Source of the DNA: an uncultured Azospirillum sp.
GTDB lineage: Bacteria; Pseudomonadota; Alphaproteobacteria; RF32; CAG-239
Direction of reading: 5' to 3'
Length of the DNA stretch: 6,592 bases
Assembly (NCBI GenBank): GCA_902489675.1
Contig: CABUAP010000073.1
Span: 1 to 6,592 of the forward strand
Part shown: piece by piece, positions 1-6,142 of the stretch
Numbering within the stretch: position 1 is the first letter of the stretch
Layout of the letters: each line of letters opens with the position of its first letter
The notes under the pieces: generated by a model
Seen by the model: the letters and a program-made list of their open reading frames with translations, nothing else
Database searches by the model: none
Told to the model about the DNA's origin: nothing
Translations under genes and position numbers: made by a program

Positions 1-1
1 A

Positions 2-30
2 TTAATTTATCAAGATTATATTACTAATAT
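2..30 (+). promoter_or_regulatory. Weak candidate promoter for the aldo/keto reductase
   Basis: A TAATAT element at 25-30 resembles a -10 box. It is 17 bases from TTAATT at 2-7, which matches only half of the -35 consensus. Transcription would start near 37, leaving a leader of about 33 bases that contains the ribosome binding site. The region is uniformly AT-rich, so chance matches are likely, and the true promoter may lie before the window. Confidence 0.22.
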
Positions 31-57
31 TTAAAATTGGTTAACGGATCGATTTAT

Positions 58-63
58 AAGGAG
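58..63 (+). promoter_or_regulatory. Ribosome binding site that fixes the reductase start
   Basis: AAGGAG at 58-63 is followed by 6 bases and then ATG at 70. This is a near-ideal Shine-Dalgarno placement. It favours ATG 70 over the in-frame TTG at 37, which would put this motif inside the coding region. Confidence 0.8.
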
Positions 64-69
64 AATGAA

Positions 70-984
70 ATGAAATATGTGACGTTGAACAATGACGGAA
101 AAATGCCCCTCATCGGGCTGGGGACATGGAAGGCTGCCCCGGGGGAAGTTTATCAGGCGGTGCGCTGGGCGATTAAAATCGGTTATACCCAAATTGACTG
201 TGCCGAAATTTACGGTAATCAGGAGGAGATCGGTCAGGCTCTGGCCGATGCGATTAATGAAGGAGATATAAAAAGAGAGGAATTGTTTATTACATCCAAG
301 TTGTGGAATGATTCTCATGCGCCGGAAGACGTGCAGCCGGCTTTGGAGAAAACGCTTAAAGACCTGAAACTGGATTATCTGGATCTTTATTTGGTTCATT
401 GGCCGGTGGCGCAGAAAAAAGGTGTGGCAATGCCTGGAAGCGATGAAGATATGATTTCGCCGGAAACACTGCCGTTGGAACTGACTTGGGCCGAGATGGA
501 AAAGATTAAACAGCAGGGTAAAGCACGGGCTATCGGGCTTTCTAACTGCGGTAAAGAAAGAATTGCCTCGTTGATTGAAAAAGCCGAGGAATTGCCGTCG
601 GTTTTGCAGGTTGAAGTACATCCGTACCTTGTTCAGGACGATTTGATTGAGTTTTGCCGTAAAAACATGATTGCGGTTACGGCTTATTCTCCGCTTGGCT
701 CCGGGCACGGTGAATTGCTGGCAGATCCTCAGATCGGCGAGGCGGCGGCCAGATTGAAAATTACGCCGGCGCAGCTGGTTTTGGCATGGCAGATGAATCG
801 CGGGGTGGTGGTTATTCCCAAAAGCACCCATGTTGAACGGTTGAAAGAAAATTTTGCCGCTTTGAGTATTGAACTAGATCAGGCAGATATGGCAATGATT
901 GACGGTTTGAACAAAAATCTGCGTTATGTGACCGGCAAAAGTTTTGCTTATGGCGGTTATACACCGGAAAATATTTTTGCATAA
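70..984 (+). CDS. Aldo/keto reductase, NADPH-dependent type
   Basis: This 304-residue protein is a full-length single-domain TIM-barrel oxidoreductase that reduces aldehydes or ketones to alcohols in the cytoplasm. The catalytic tetrad is complete: Asp43 (in IDCAEIYGN), Tyr48, Lys77 (in TSKLWN) and His110 (in LVHWP), at the same numbers as in aldose reductase. Nicotinamide-pocket residues Ser158-Asn159 (GLSNCG) and Gln180 (LQVEVHPY) are present. The segment IPKS at 249-252 followed by Arg257 is the usual grip on the 2'-phosphate of NADPH. The family commonly has an aromatic residue after the Ser-Asn pair, where this protein has Cys160. The start at 70 is chosen for its ribosome binding site. 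The gene stands alone before a terminator, so context gives no clue to the substrate. The family call is firm, the physiological substrate unknown. Confidence 0.95.
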   Translation: MKYVTLNNDGKMPLIGLGTWKAAPGEVYQAVRWAIKIGYTQIDCAEIYGNQEEIGQALADAINEGDIKREELFITSKLWNDSHAPEDVQPALEKTLKDLKLDYLDLYLVHWPVAQKKGVAMPGSDEDMISPETLPLELTWAEMEKIKQQGKARAIGLSNCGKERIASLIEKAEELPSVLQVEVHPYLVQDDLIEFCRKNMIAVTAYSPLGSGHGELLADPQIGEAAARLKITPAQLVLAWQMNRGVVVIPKSTHVERLKENFAALSIELDQADMAMIDGLNKNLRYVTGKSFAYGGYTPENIFA

Positions 985-995
985 AACGGATAAAA

Positions 996-1026
996 AAAGG
1001 AGCGGGTCATAAAGACCGGCTCCTTT
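996..1026. terminator. Bidirectional terminator between convergent genes
   Basis: Arms at 996-1008 and 1014-1026 pair as AAAGGAGC/GCTCCTTT, then one G-G mismatch, then GGTC/GACC, around a 5-base ATAAA loop. Read on the minus strand, the right-hand flank is an uninterrupted run of Ts (the complement of A992-A998), which suits the lipoprotein gene ending at 1046. On the plus strand the stem ends in TTT, giving only a short, interrupted U tract for the reductase gene. It probably serves both genes and works better for the minus strand. Confidence 0.85.
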
Positions 1027-1045
1027 CTTAAAAGAGATAAAAGCG

Positions 1046-1756
1046 TTAATAAGCTTTTATGTTGGCAACGGTGAGGCCGTAGGTATTTTCGTTGCCCCAC
1101 TTTTTGTCAGCATACTTTTTCGCACTTGCATTCTTTTCCATCTGTGCAACTTTGGCCGCAGAGATTTTCTTCAGGAACTTTCCGGTCGAATCGTACATTT
1201 CCCACTGTTTTTTGTCGGGAAATTTTGCAACGTAACGGAAGTCTTTGCCGTCGGCCTGTTCCAGCACAATAATTTTTTCGTGCTGAGCCGGCAGCGGGCC
1301 GATCCCCCATTTGCCCTCCTTGGCGAAGAAAACGCGGTCTCCGTTCACATAGAAATCCTGATATGGACCGAAAGGCGTTGTTTCTCCGTTTTTCAGGAAA
1401 TACTTATCCACGGCGTTTTGCAGGATGAAGTAGCCCGGCGCGAAGGAGATTTGATCGTAGGATTTGCCCGTAACGGATTGTCCGTTTAAGTTGAGCAGAT
1501 CCCATTTGACCGGATCACTGTTCTGCGTGCGGCCGATTTGCGCGATCAGATAACCGTATTTGGCTTCGACTTTGACATAAATCGGCTCGGTGAGCGTGTT
1601 TTCGGCATTTGCAACTTTGATGCCGACCATGGTGGTTTCCTTGGCGGTGTAAGTCACGAGATTTTCCGTACCTTCAATCGGTGTTTCTACGGATTTGAAC
1701 CTGTTGCAGCTCATCGCCAGCAGGCAGATAAAGGCTGCGAATACAAACTTTTTCAT
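1046..1756 (-). CDS. Predicted lipoprotein with WG-repeat-like segments
   Basis: The protein has 236 residues. It opens with a type II signal peptide: two lysines, a hydrophobic core at 4-15 and a lipobox-like AMSC ending at Cys17, although Met at -2 is not typical. Asn18 after the cysteine is compatible with outer-membrane sorting in Gram-negatives. The mature part has several loosely repeated units reminiscent of WG repeats: KWDLLNLNG at 84-92 with YDQI at 100-103, YFLKNG at 119-124, KGWG-like KWGI at 149-152, and WEMYDSTG at 185-192. The C-terminus is lysine- and alanine-rich. I do not recognise a specific family, and the role is unknown; WG-type repeats are usually thought to mediate binding. 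The gene is divergent from murF and has its own strong promoter. No Shine-Dalgarno motif precedes the ATG. The start is supported by the signal peptide beginning there. Confidence 0.85.
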   Translation of the reverse strand: MKKFVFAAFICLLAMSCNRFKSVETPIEGTENLVTYTAKETTMVGIKVANAENTLTEPIYVKVEAKYGYLIAQIGRTQNSDPVKWDLLNLNGQSVTGKSYDQISFAPGYFILQNAVDKYFLKNGETTPFGPYQDFYVNGDRVFFAKEGKWGIGPLPAQHEKIIVLEQADGKDFRYVAKFPDKKQWEMYDSTGKFLKKISAAKVAQMEKNASAKKYADKKWGNENTYGLTVANIKAY

Positions 1757-1801
1757 AAGCGAAAATTTTAGGAGTTAATAAAAGTTAAAAATTGAAGAAC
1801 A

Positions 1802-1825
1802 GGACAAAATATAATTTATTTGTCC
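1802..1825. promoter_or_regulatory. Inverted repeat overlapping the lipoprotein promoter; possible operator
   Basis: GGACAAA at 1802-1808 is repeated in perfect inverted form as TTTGTCC at 1819-1825, with a 10-base AT-only centre. The two half-sites lie about 17 bases apart centre to centre. The element covers part of the spacer, the whole -10 box and the region just before the start of the minus-strand promoter, where repressors often bind. A third TTGTC half-site at 1830-1834 follows exactly 10 bases after the one at 1820-1824. The regulator is unknown, and the operator role is inferred from symmetry and position only. The centre also contains TATAAT on the plus strand (1810-1815), which has no good -35 partner. 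Confidence 0.5.
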
Positions 1826-1836
1826 AAAATTGTCAA
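1808..1836 (-). promoter_or_regulatory. Strong sigma-70 promoter for the lipoprotein gene
   Basis: On the minus strand, TTGACA (1836-1831) is a perfect -35 box. A 17-base spacer separates it from TATATT (1813-1808), a 5-of-6 match to the -10 box. Transcription should start near 1801, giving an AU-rich leader of about 45 bases before ATG 1756. This is the best promoter match in the window. Confidence 0.8.
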
Positions 1837-1902
1837 TATATTTTAAATGATTTTTTTATTATTAGCGGTTATATTTACAGCCAAATTGTTATCTTTACTT
1901 AT

Positions 1903-1907
1903 GAGGG
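1903..1907 (+). promoter_or_regulatory. Ribosome binding site that fixes the murF start
   Basis: GAGGG at 1903-1907 precedes ATG 1912 by 4 bases. The first recognisable MurF sequence begins just after this ATG. The 40 in-frame codons before it, back to TTG 1792, are AT-rich and unlike any Mur ligase. Confidence 0.75.
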
Positions 1908-1911
1908 AAAA

Positions 1912-3225
1912 ATGGAAAAAATATCGTCGGAAGAATTGGCAGCCGTTGTTGAGTCGTACTCAACCGTGGTTGAGACGGAAATTGACAGCCGGCAGGCAGG
2001 CGAGGGTGCCTTATTTGTGGCTATTCGCGGAGAGAATTTTGACGGTCACGATTTTGTGGCAGAGGCTTTGAACCAAGGTGCCGAACTGGCGATGGTGGAG
2101 CGGCTGGTACCCAATGCCCCGGCCGATCGGCAGTTGGTGGTGGATGACACGCTTGATGCTTTTGGCAAAATCGGGGCATATAACCGTTCAAGGTTTAAGG
2201 GAACGGTGATCGGGCTGACGGGCAGCGCCGGCAAGACGACGACTAAAGAAGAAATCAAATTTGCCCTCTCCGGTTTTGGCGGCGTTTATGCCACGGCCGG
2301 AAACCATAATAACCATATCGGGGTGCCGATGAGTTTGTGTGAGATGGATATGGATGCCGATTATGCGGTTATTGAAATGGGGATGAGCGCCAAAGGAGAA
2401 ATTTCGCGTTTGACATCATATGTTAAACCGGATCTGGCTTTGGTGACCAATGTTTATCCGATGCATATCGAATTTTTTGACAGTTTTGAAGGTATTGCCG
2501 AAGCCAAGGCCGAAATTTTTGAAGGGCTGAAACAAGGCGGCATTGCGGTGATCAATGAAGATACCAATTTTGCCGATATTTTGGAAAAACGGGCTCGGGA
2601 ACATGGGGCTCGGGTAATTAAATTCGGCCGGCAGAATCACTACCAGGGAAAATTGGAGCTGGAACAGGACGGGGAAGCCCAATTGTACAATGCCTGGGCG
2701 ACACTGGCGGTGGTTGAGGCGCTGGGGCTTGATACCGACAAAGCGGCGGCGGCGCTCAAAGATTTCGGCGCACTGCCGGGGCGGGGAAAAAGTTATCGGT
2801 TGAAATTGCCGGCCGGCGGTTGTTTTACTCTGATTGACGACAGTTATTCCGGCCAGCCGGAGGCAATGAAAATTGCGATTGACGGTTTGAGCCGGATGCG
2901 TTGTGAGGGACGAAAAATTGCCGTCCTCGGCAAAATGGCCGAATTGGGGGATACTTCCGAAGCACGGCATAAGGAAATCGGCGAACATCTGGCTGCCGCT
3001 GCCGTTGAGGTTGTCGTCGGTGTTTGTCCGGAAATGAAAACCATGCTGGCAGAGCTTCGTCAGGATCAGGAACAATATTATTTTGACGACAAAGAAGGAC
3101 TGGCGGATTTTCTTGTAAATAATCTGTTGCAAAATAATGATATTTTGCTTATAAAAGGGGCAAGATATTCTTCAAAATTGTATCAGGTGACCGAGATATT
3201 GCTGAAAGGGCTGGAAAAAGCATGA
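1912..3225 (+). CDS. murF: UDP-N-acetylmuramoyl-tripeptide--D-alanyl-D-alanine ligase (MurF)
   Basis: MurF joins D-Ala-D-Ala to the UDP-MurNAc-tripeptide using ATP, the last cytoplasmic step in making the peptidoglycan pentapeptide precursor. The 437-residue length is close to the usual 450 or so. In order, the N-terminal substrate domain has DSR at 25-27 and FDGHDF at 43-48. The ATP-binding P-loop [11 protein letters not shown] lies at 103-113, followed by NHNNHIGVP at 131-139 and EMGMS at 155-159. The C-terminal domain carries LPGRGK at 288-293, LIDDSY at 307-312 and KMAELGD at 341-347, all characteristic of MurF rather than MurC, MurD or MurE. Unlike in most genomes, murF is not seen here between murE and mraY; it heads a run with nrdR. 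It overlaps nrdR by 4 bases (ATGA), suggesting coupled translation. The upstream TTG start is rejected. Confidence 0.95.
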   Translation: MEKISSEELAAVVESYSTVVETEIDSRQAGEGALFVAIRGENFDGHDFVAEALNQGAELAMVERLVPNAPADRQLVVDDTLDAFGKIGAYNRSRFKGTVIGLTGSAGKTTTKEEIKFALSGFGGVYATAGNHNNHIGVPMSLCEMDMDADYAVIEMGMSAKGEISRLTSYVKPDLALVTNVYPMHIEFFDSFEGIAEAKAEIFEGLKQGGIAVINEDTNFADILEKRAREHGARVIKFGRQNHYQGKLELEQDGEAQLYNAWATLAVVEALGLDTDKAAAALKDFGALPGRGKSYRLKLPAGGCFTLIDDSYSGQPEAMKIAIDGLSRMRCEGRKIAVLGKMAELGDTSEARHKEIGEHLAAAAVEVVVGVCPEMKTMLAELRQDQEQYYFDDKEGLADFLVNNLLQNNDILLIKGARYSSKLYQVTEILLKGLEKA

Positions 3226-3704
3226 AATGTCCGTTTTGCGGTTTTTTGGATTCTCAGGTTAAAGATTCCCGTTTGACGGAGGACGGAAGCTGTATCCGCC
3301 GCCGCCGAGAGTGTCCGGAATGCGGTTCGCGTTTTACTACCTTTGAGCGGGTTCAGTTGCGAGAGCTGGTTGTGGTTAAGAAAAACGGCGACAAAGTGCG
3401 TTTTGACCGCGAAAAGCTGGAGCGTTCGCTGCAGCTGGCAGTACGCAAACGGCCGGTTGCGCCCGAACGGGTGGAAAAAATCGTGACCTCGATCCAACGC
3501 CGGTTGGAAAGTTCGGGCGAAACCGAAATTTCCTCGCGGGTGATCGGCGAATATGCAATGGAAGCGCTGGCGGCGCTTGATAATATTGCCTATGTGCGTT
3601 TTGCGTCGGTGTATAAAGATTTTTGCGAAGTCAGCGATTTTGAAGAATTTGTAGCGCAGATTGATGAAATGGCCAAGCCGAAGAATAAGGAAGAAAAGGA
3701 ATAG
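3222..3704 (+). CDS. nrdR: Transcriptional repressor NrdR
   Basis: NrdR is a zinc- and nucleotide-binding repressor of ribonucleotide reductase genes that senses the ATP/dATP balance and binds NrdR boxes at their promoters. The 160-residue protein has the family layout. A zinc ribbon has Cys3, Cys6, Cys31 and Cys34, framed by VKDSR at 13-17, IRRRR at 25-29 and RFTTFER at 37-43. An ATP-cone follows from about 49 to 139 (VVKKNG at 51-56, [12 protein letters not shown] near its end). All expected residues are present. The start codon overlaps the murF stop as ATGA, and nusB begins 3 bases after its stop. NrdR next to nusB is familiar from alphaproteobacteria. No ribonucleotide reductase gene and no clear NrdR box is in the window, so its targets lie elsewhere. 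Confidence 0.96.
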   Translation: MKCPFCGFLDSQVKDSRLTEDGSCIRRRRECPECGSRFTTFERVQLRELVVVKKNGDKVRFDREKLERSLQLAVRKRPVAPERVEKIVTSIQRRLESSGETEISSRVIGEYAMEALAALDNIAYVRFASVYKDFCEVSDFEEFVAQIDEMAKPKNKEEKE

Positions 3705-3707
3705 CAA

Positions 3708-4199
3708 ATGGCAAAATTTGTTTCGGAAAAAATAAAAATGAAAACAGCCGCCCGTTTGGCGGCGGTGCAGGCAACTTATATGATTGCCTACAGTCAGATG
3801 CCGGTGGATGAGGCAATTAAGGAATTTGCCAGCGGCGAAGTCGGCCGTTTTGTGATTGAAGATAATCCGGATAACGGCAATGAAGAATTCCGTGAAGTGG
3901 AACCGATGGACAAGGCGTATTTTGAAAGACTGGTGCGCGGTGTGCACGGCAAAAAAGAAGAACTGGAAAAATCACTTAATTTATTCTTGAATGCCGGCTG
4001 GTCGCTTGATCGGCTGGACGGAACTTTGCAGGCGCTTCTGCTTTGCGCTATTTATGAAATCAGCAATACGCTTGATTTGGATGTTAAAGTGGTGATCCAA
4101 GAATATGTTGATATGGCCTATGCCTTTTTCTCCAAAGGCGAGCCGAAGATGGTCAATGCCTTGCTTGATCAAATAGCCAAAGAAGTTCGCAGCGCTTGA
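3708..4199 (+). CDS. nusB: Transcription antitermination factor NusB
   Basis: NusB binds boxA RNA together with NusE (ribosomal protein S10) and allows RNA polymerase to read through rRNA operons without early termination. The 163-residue protein shows the usual all-helical pattern: an N-terminal KTAARLAAVQATY (12-24), in place of the common arginine-rich start, and LDGTLQALLLCAIYEI (103-118). VVIQEYVDMAYAFF (128-141) and MVNALLDQIAKEVR (148-161) close the protein. The last two segments are close to alphaproteobacterial NusB sequences as I know them. An acidic, Asn-rich insert at about 51-65 separates the first helices from the core. AAGGA at 3696-3700, 7 bases before the ATG, supports this start over Met11. 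The gene follows nrdR by 3 bases and is surely co-transcribed. Confidence 0.93.
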   Translation: MAKFVSEKIKMKTAARLAAVQATYMIAYSQMPVDEAIKEFASGEVGRFVIEDNPDNGNEEFREVEPMDKAYFERLVRGVHGKKEELEKSLNLFLNAGWSLDRLDGTLQALLLCAIYEISNTLDLDVKVVIQEYVDMAYAFFSKGEPKMVNALLDQIAKEVRSA

Positions 4200-4215
4200 G
4201 AGGAAAATCGGTTAA

Positions 4216-4740
4216 ATGGCAAAGTTGAAGATATATGAATATCCCGATCCGGTCTTAAAACAGAAATCGCTGCCGGTGGAAAAGGTGGATGATGAACTGC
4301 GCCGGCTGCTTGACGATATGCTGGAAACCATGTATTCCGCTGTCGGTGTGGGGCTGGCGGCGCCGCAGGTCGGCGTTTTGAAACGGGTGATTGTTATTGA
4401 TACCCATGACGAGGAAGAAGGCGAAGCGCCGCGTCCGTTGTTTTTGGTTAACCCCGAAATTGTCGCTCGTTCGGAAGAAAAAATCTGCCATGAAGAGGGA
4501 TGTTTGTCGGTGCCCGATCAGCACGCCGAAGTGATGCGTTTTGCTGCAGTTACAGTGCGTTATCTGGATTATTACGGGCAGGAACAGACGGTAGAAGCCA
4601 ATGGCTTGCTGGCGATTGCCCTGCAGCATGAAATTGACCATTTGGACGGTGTTTTGTATATTGATCGCATCAGTCGCCTAAAACGGCAGATGCTGTTGAA
4701 AAAACTGCAAAAAATGCGCTCGGAGGAATACGAAGAATGA
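4216..4740 (+). CDS. def: Peptide deformylase
   Basis: This metalloenzyme removes the formyl group from the N-terminal methionine of nascent proteins at the ribosome exit. The 174-residue protein has all three family motifs: GVGLAAPQ at 44-51, EGCLSVP at 94-100 with metal ligand Cys96, and QHEIDHLDG at 137-145 with metal ligands His138 and His142 and catalytic Glu139. The N-terminal PDPVLK (10-15) is also typical. The C-terminal tail is basic and then acidic (RLKRQMLLKKLQKM, then EEYEE) and probably forms the usual long helix. The start lies 16 bases after the nusB stop, with AGAGGA at 4199-4204 at slightly long spacing. It overlaps fmt by 4 bases (ATGA), the classic def-fmt pairing in which one enzyme removes what the other adds. 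Confidence 0.97.
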   Translation: MAKLKIYEYPDPVLKQKSLPVEKVDDELRRLLDDMLETMYSAVGVGLAAPQVGVLKRVIVIDTHDEEEGEAPRPLFLVNPEIVARSEEKICHEEGCLSVPDQHAEVMRFAAVTVRYLDYYGQEQTVEANGLLAIALQHEIDHLDGVLYIDRISRLKRQMLLKKLQKMRSEEYEE

Positions 4741-5627
4741 AGATCGTGTTTATGGGAACACCGGAATTTGCGTTGGAAGCTTTGAAAAAGCTGGCGGCTG
4801 AGCATGAGGTTTTGGCGGTTTATACCAAAGAGCCGAAAGTTTCCGGCCGCGGCAATAAGCTGGTCAAAACACCGGTTCATTTGTGGGCGGAAGAACAGGG
4901 GATTGAGGTGCGTACTCCCAAAACACTGCGCCATGCGGAAGAACAGGAAAAATTTGCCGCACTTAATGCGGATATTGCCGTTGTGGCGGCTTATGGCCTG
5001 ATTTTGCCGCCGCCGATTTTGGAAGCCTTTCCACTCGGCTGCGTTAATATTCACGGTTCTTTGCTGCCCCGATGGCGCGGTGCGGCGCCGATCCAGCGGG
5101 CAATTGAGGCCGGCGATGAAAAAAGCGGTATCACGACGATGAAAATGGATGCCGGGCTTGATACCGGCGAAATGCTGCTGAAGGGGGAAACGGAAATTAC
5201 GGCGGAAACGACTGGTGGTGAACTGCATGACAAGCTGGCCGAAATCGGCGCCGAGCTGATTGTGCGGACATTGCGCGAATGGGATCAGATTAAACCCCAG
5301 CAGCAGGATGATGCGATGTCTTGTTATGCCGCCAAAATTGATAAGGCGGAAAGCGTGCTTGATCTTGGTCTGACAGCCGAAGTGCTGGAACGGAAAATCC
5401 GCGCTTTTAACCCTTATCCGGCGATTTATTTTGAGCATAAGGGCGAACGGTTCAAGATTTTGCGGGCAGTTTTTTGTGATGAAAAAGTTGCGGCGGGAGA
5501 AATCGTCAGCCGCGCCGGAAAACTGTTTGTCGGTTGTGCCGATCGGGCGCTGGAAATTACGGAAATTCAGCGACAGGGCAAAAAGGCGATGAACGTTGCC
5601 GAATTGCTCAGAGGATATGAGTTTTGA
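4737..5627 (+). CDS. fmt: Methionyl-tRNA formyltransferase
   Basis: Fmt transfers a formyl group from 10-formyl-tetrahydrofolate to Met-tRNA(fMet), producing the initiator used in bacterial translation. The 296-residue protein is slightly shorter than the usual 310 or so. The N-terminal Rossmann-like catalytic domain starts with FMGTPEFA (5-12). It contains GRG at 37-39, followed by TPV (45-47), from the loop that contacts the tRNA acceptor stem. The core VNIHGSLLPRWRGAAPIQRA (103-122) includes catalytic Asn104 and His106, and DAGLDTGEM (138-146) supplies Asp142. The C-terminal tRNA-binding domain begins near 205 and includes AFNPYPAIYF. GGAGGA at 4722-4727 lies 9 bases before the ATG, which overlaps the def stop. 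The gene often found next to fmt in alphaproteobacteria, truA, is absent here and replaced by an unknown membrane protein. Confidence 0.97.
   Translation: MKIVFMGTPEFALEALKKLAAEHEVLAVYTKEPKVSGRGNKLVKTPVHLWAEEQGIEVRTPKTLRHAEEQEKFAALNADIAVVAAYGLILPPPILEAFPLGCVNIHGSLLPRWRGAAPIQRAIEAGDEKSGITTMKMDAGLDTGEMLLKGETEITAETTGGELHDKLAEIGAELIVRTLREWDQIKPQQQDDAMSCYAAKIDKAESVLDLGLTAEVLERKIRAFNPYPAIYFEHKGERFKILRAVFCDEKVAAGEIVSRAGKLFVGCADRALEITEIQRQGKKAMNVAELLRGYEF
5611..5615 (+). promoter_or_regulatory. Ribosome binding site inside the fmt end for the next gene
   Basis: GAGGA at 5611-5615 is 8 bases before TTG 5624, whose last two bases belong to the fmt stop TGA. This supports translation starting at TTG 5624. 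A competing site, GAGGGG at 5681-5686, lies 9 bases before the in-frame ATG 5696, so the choice is not settled. Confidence 0.45.
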
Positions 5628-6046
5628 ACCGGGGCAGGGGCGAGAAACCGGAGCCGGATAAGAAAGGAAGTGCCGAATCCGAGGGGTACAAAGCTATGCC
5701 GGTTGCAACCCAAACGACAGCGGCGGCCACAACCGATGATGATCGCGGAGATAAAGTCCGCCGGCAATATGAGAAAATTATGTTGTTTGTTATCGGTTGG
5801 TTTACGGTGCCGTTTTTGACCGGCGGTATTTGGTATGATTTGTTCGGCGGTCTGGATGCCGGAGAAATCTGGCAACGACTGACTCATCCGCGCGAGTTGA
5901 TCGATGCGCTTGGTGTTTATACGATTGCATTTGCTTCGTTTGGCTATTTGCCGGCCAAGATCAGTAAAGCCGGTTGGGGGAAACGTATCTTTTATTTTAT
6001 TCTCTTTTATTTTTTGCTTTGTCGGGTGGTGGATTTTATATTTTAA
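5624..6046 (+). CDS. Unknown small membrane protein, three predicted membrane segments
   Basis: I do not recognise this 140-residue protein. Residues 1-50 are hydrophilic and low in complexity (Lys, Glu, Thr, Ala, Asp), ending in a basic patch, DKVRRQYEK. Three hydrophobic stretches follow: about 52-71 (IMLFVIGWFTVPFLTGGIWY), about 92-112 (including YTIAFASFGYLPA), and about 121-140 at the extreme C-terminus (RIFYFILFYFLLCRVVDFIF). It is therefore likely an inner-membrane protein with a cytoplasmic N-terminus. If translation starts at ATG 5696 the product has 116 residues and loses only part of the hydrophilic tail. I prefer TTG 5624 because it overlaps the fmt stop by 4 bases, as def and fmt overlap, and because codons 2-24 show coding-like purine-first composition; the margin is small. 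It is probably co-transcribed with fmt. No catalytic motif is visible. Confidence 0.75.
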   Translation: MNRGRGEKPEPDKKGSAESEGYKAMPVATQTTAAATTDDDRGDKVRRQYEKIMLFVIGWFTVPFLTGGIWYDLFGGLDAGEIWQRLTHPRELIDALGVYTIAFASFGYLPAKISKAGWGKRIFYFILFYFLLCRVVDFIF

Positions 6047-6070
6047 TTCCTCTGCCGAGAGATGTATAAA
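6042..6070 (+). promoter_or_regulatory. Candidate promoter for the exported glycine-zipper protein
   Basis: TATAAA at 6065-6070 matches five of six bases of a -10 box. TTTAAT at 6042-6047, 17 bases away, is a poor -35 match. Transcription would start near 6077 with a leader of about 66 bases. No convincing terminator separates this gene from the membrane-protein gene, so read-through from the operon is also possible. Confidence 0.3.
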
Positions 6071-6142
6071 TTTTTCTTACTGAACTTTCTTCGCTATTTT
6101 GCCGTTATGAACAGTGTAAAGAAACAATAACGGGAGAGTTTA

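Noticed and set aside
37..69. TTG start for the aldo/keto reductase
   Set aside because: AAGGAG at 58-63 is ideally placed for ATG 70, and with that start the catalytic residues fall at the standard numbers of the family.
31..831. Long antisense open frame opposite the reductase, and similar ones at 2416-3132, 3183-3947 and 4572-5438
   Set aside because: They mirror strongly supported plus-strand genes, are rich in Phe, His, Arg and Gln as expected for reversed codons, and show no domain or signal.
1810..1815. TATAAT on the plus strand as the murF -10 box
   Set aside because: No acceptable -35 box lies 16-18 bases upstream; the match is partly a by-product of the AT-rich palindrome centre. 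Another -10-like TATATT at 1870-1875 also lacks a -35 box, so the murF promoter is left uncalled.
1802..1825. Inverted repeat read as a transcription terminator
   Set aside because: The stem has only 7 pairs with a 10-base AT loop, no T run follows, and it lies on a promoter rather than after a gene.
1792..1911. In-frame extension of murF by 40 codons to a TTG start
   Set aside because: The extension is AT-rich, matches nothing in Mur ligases, runs across the divergent promoter and inverted repeat, and is bypassed by a good ribosome binding site at 1903-1907 before ATG 1912.
5617..5661. 14-codon ATG frame (MSFEPGQGRETGAG) across the fmt end
   Set aside because: It is very short, its ATG sits 1 base after the GAGGA motif, and it overlaps two better-supported frames.
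6050..6061. CTCT-GCCG-AGAG hairpin after the membrane-protein gene as a terminator
   Set aside because: A 4-base-pair stem is too weak, and the nearby Ts begin about 10 bases later.
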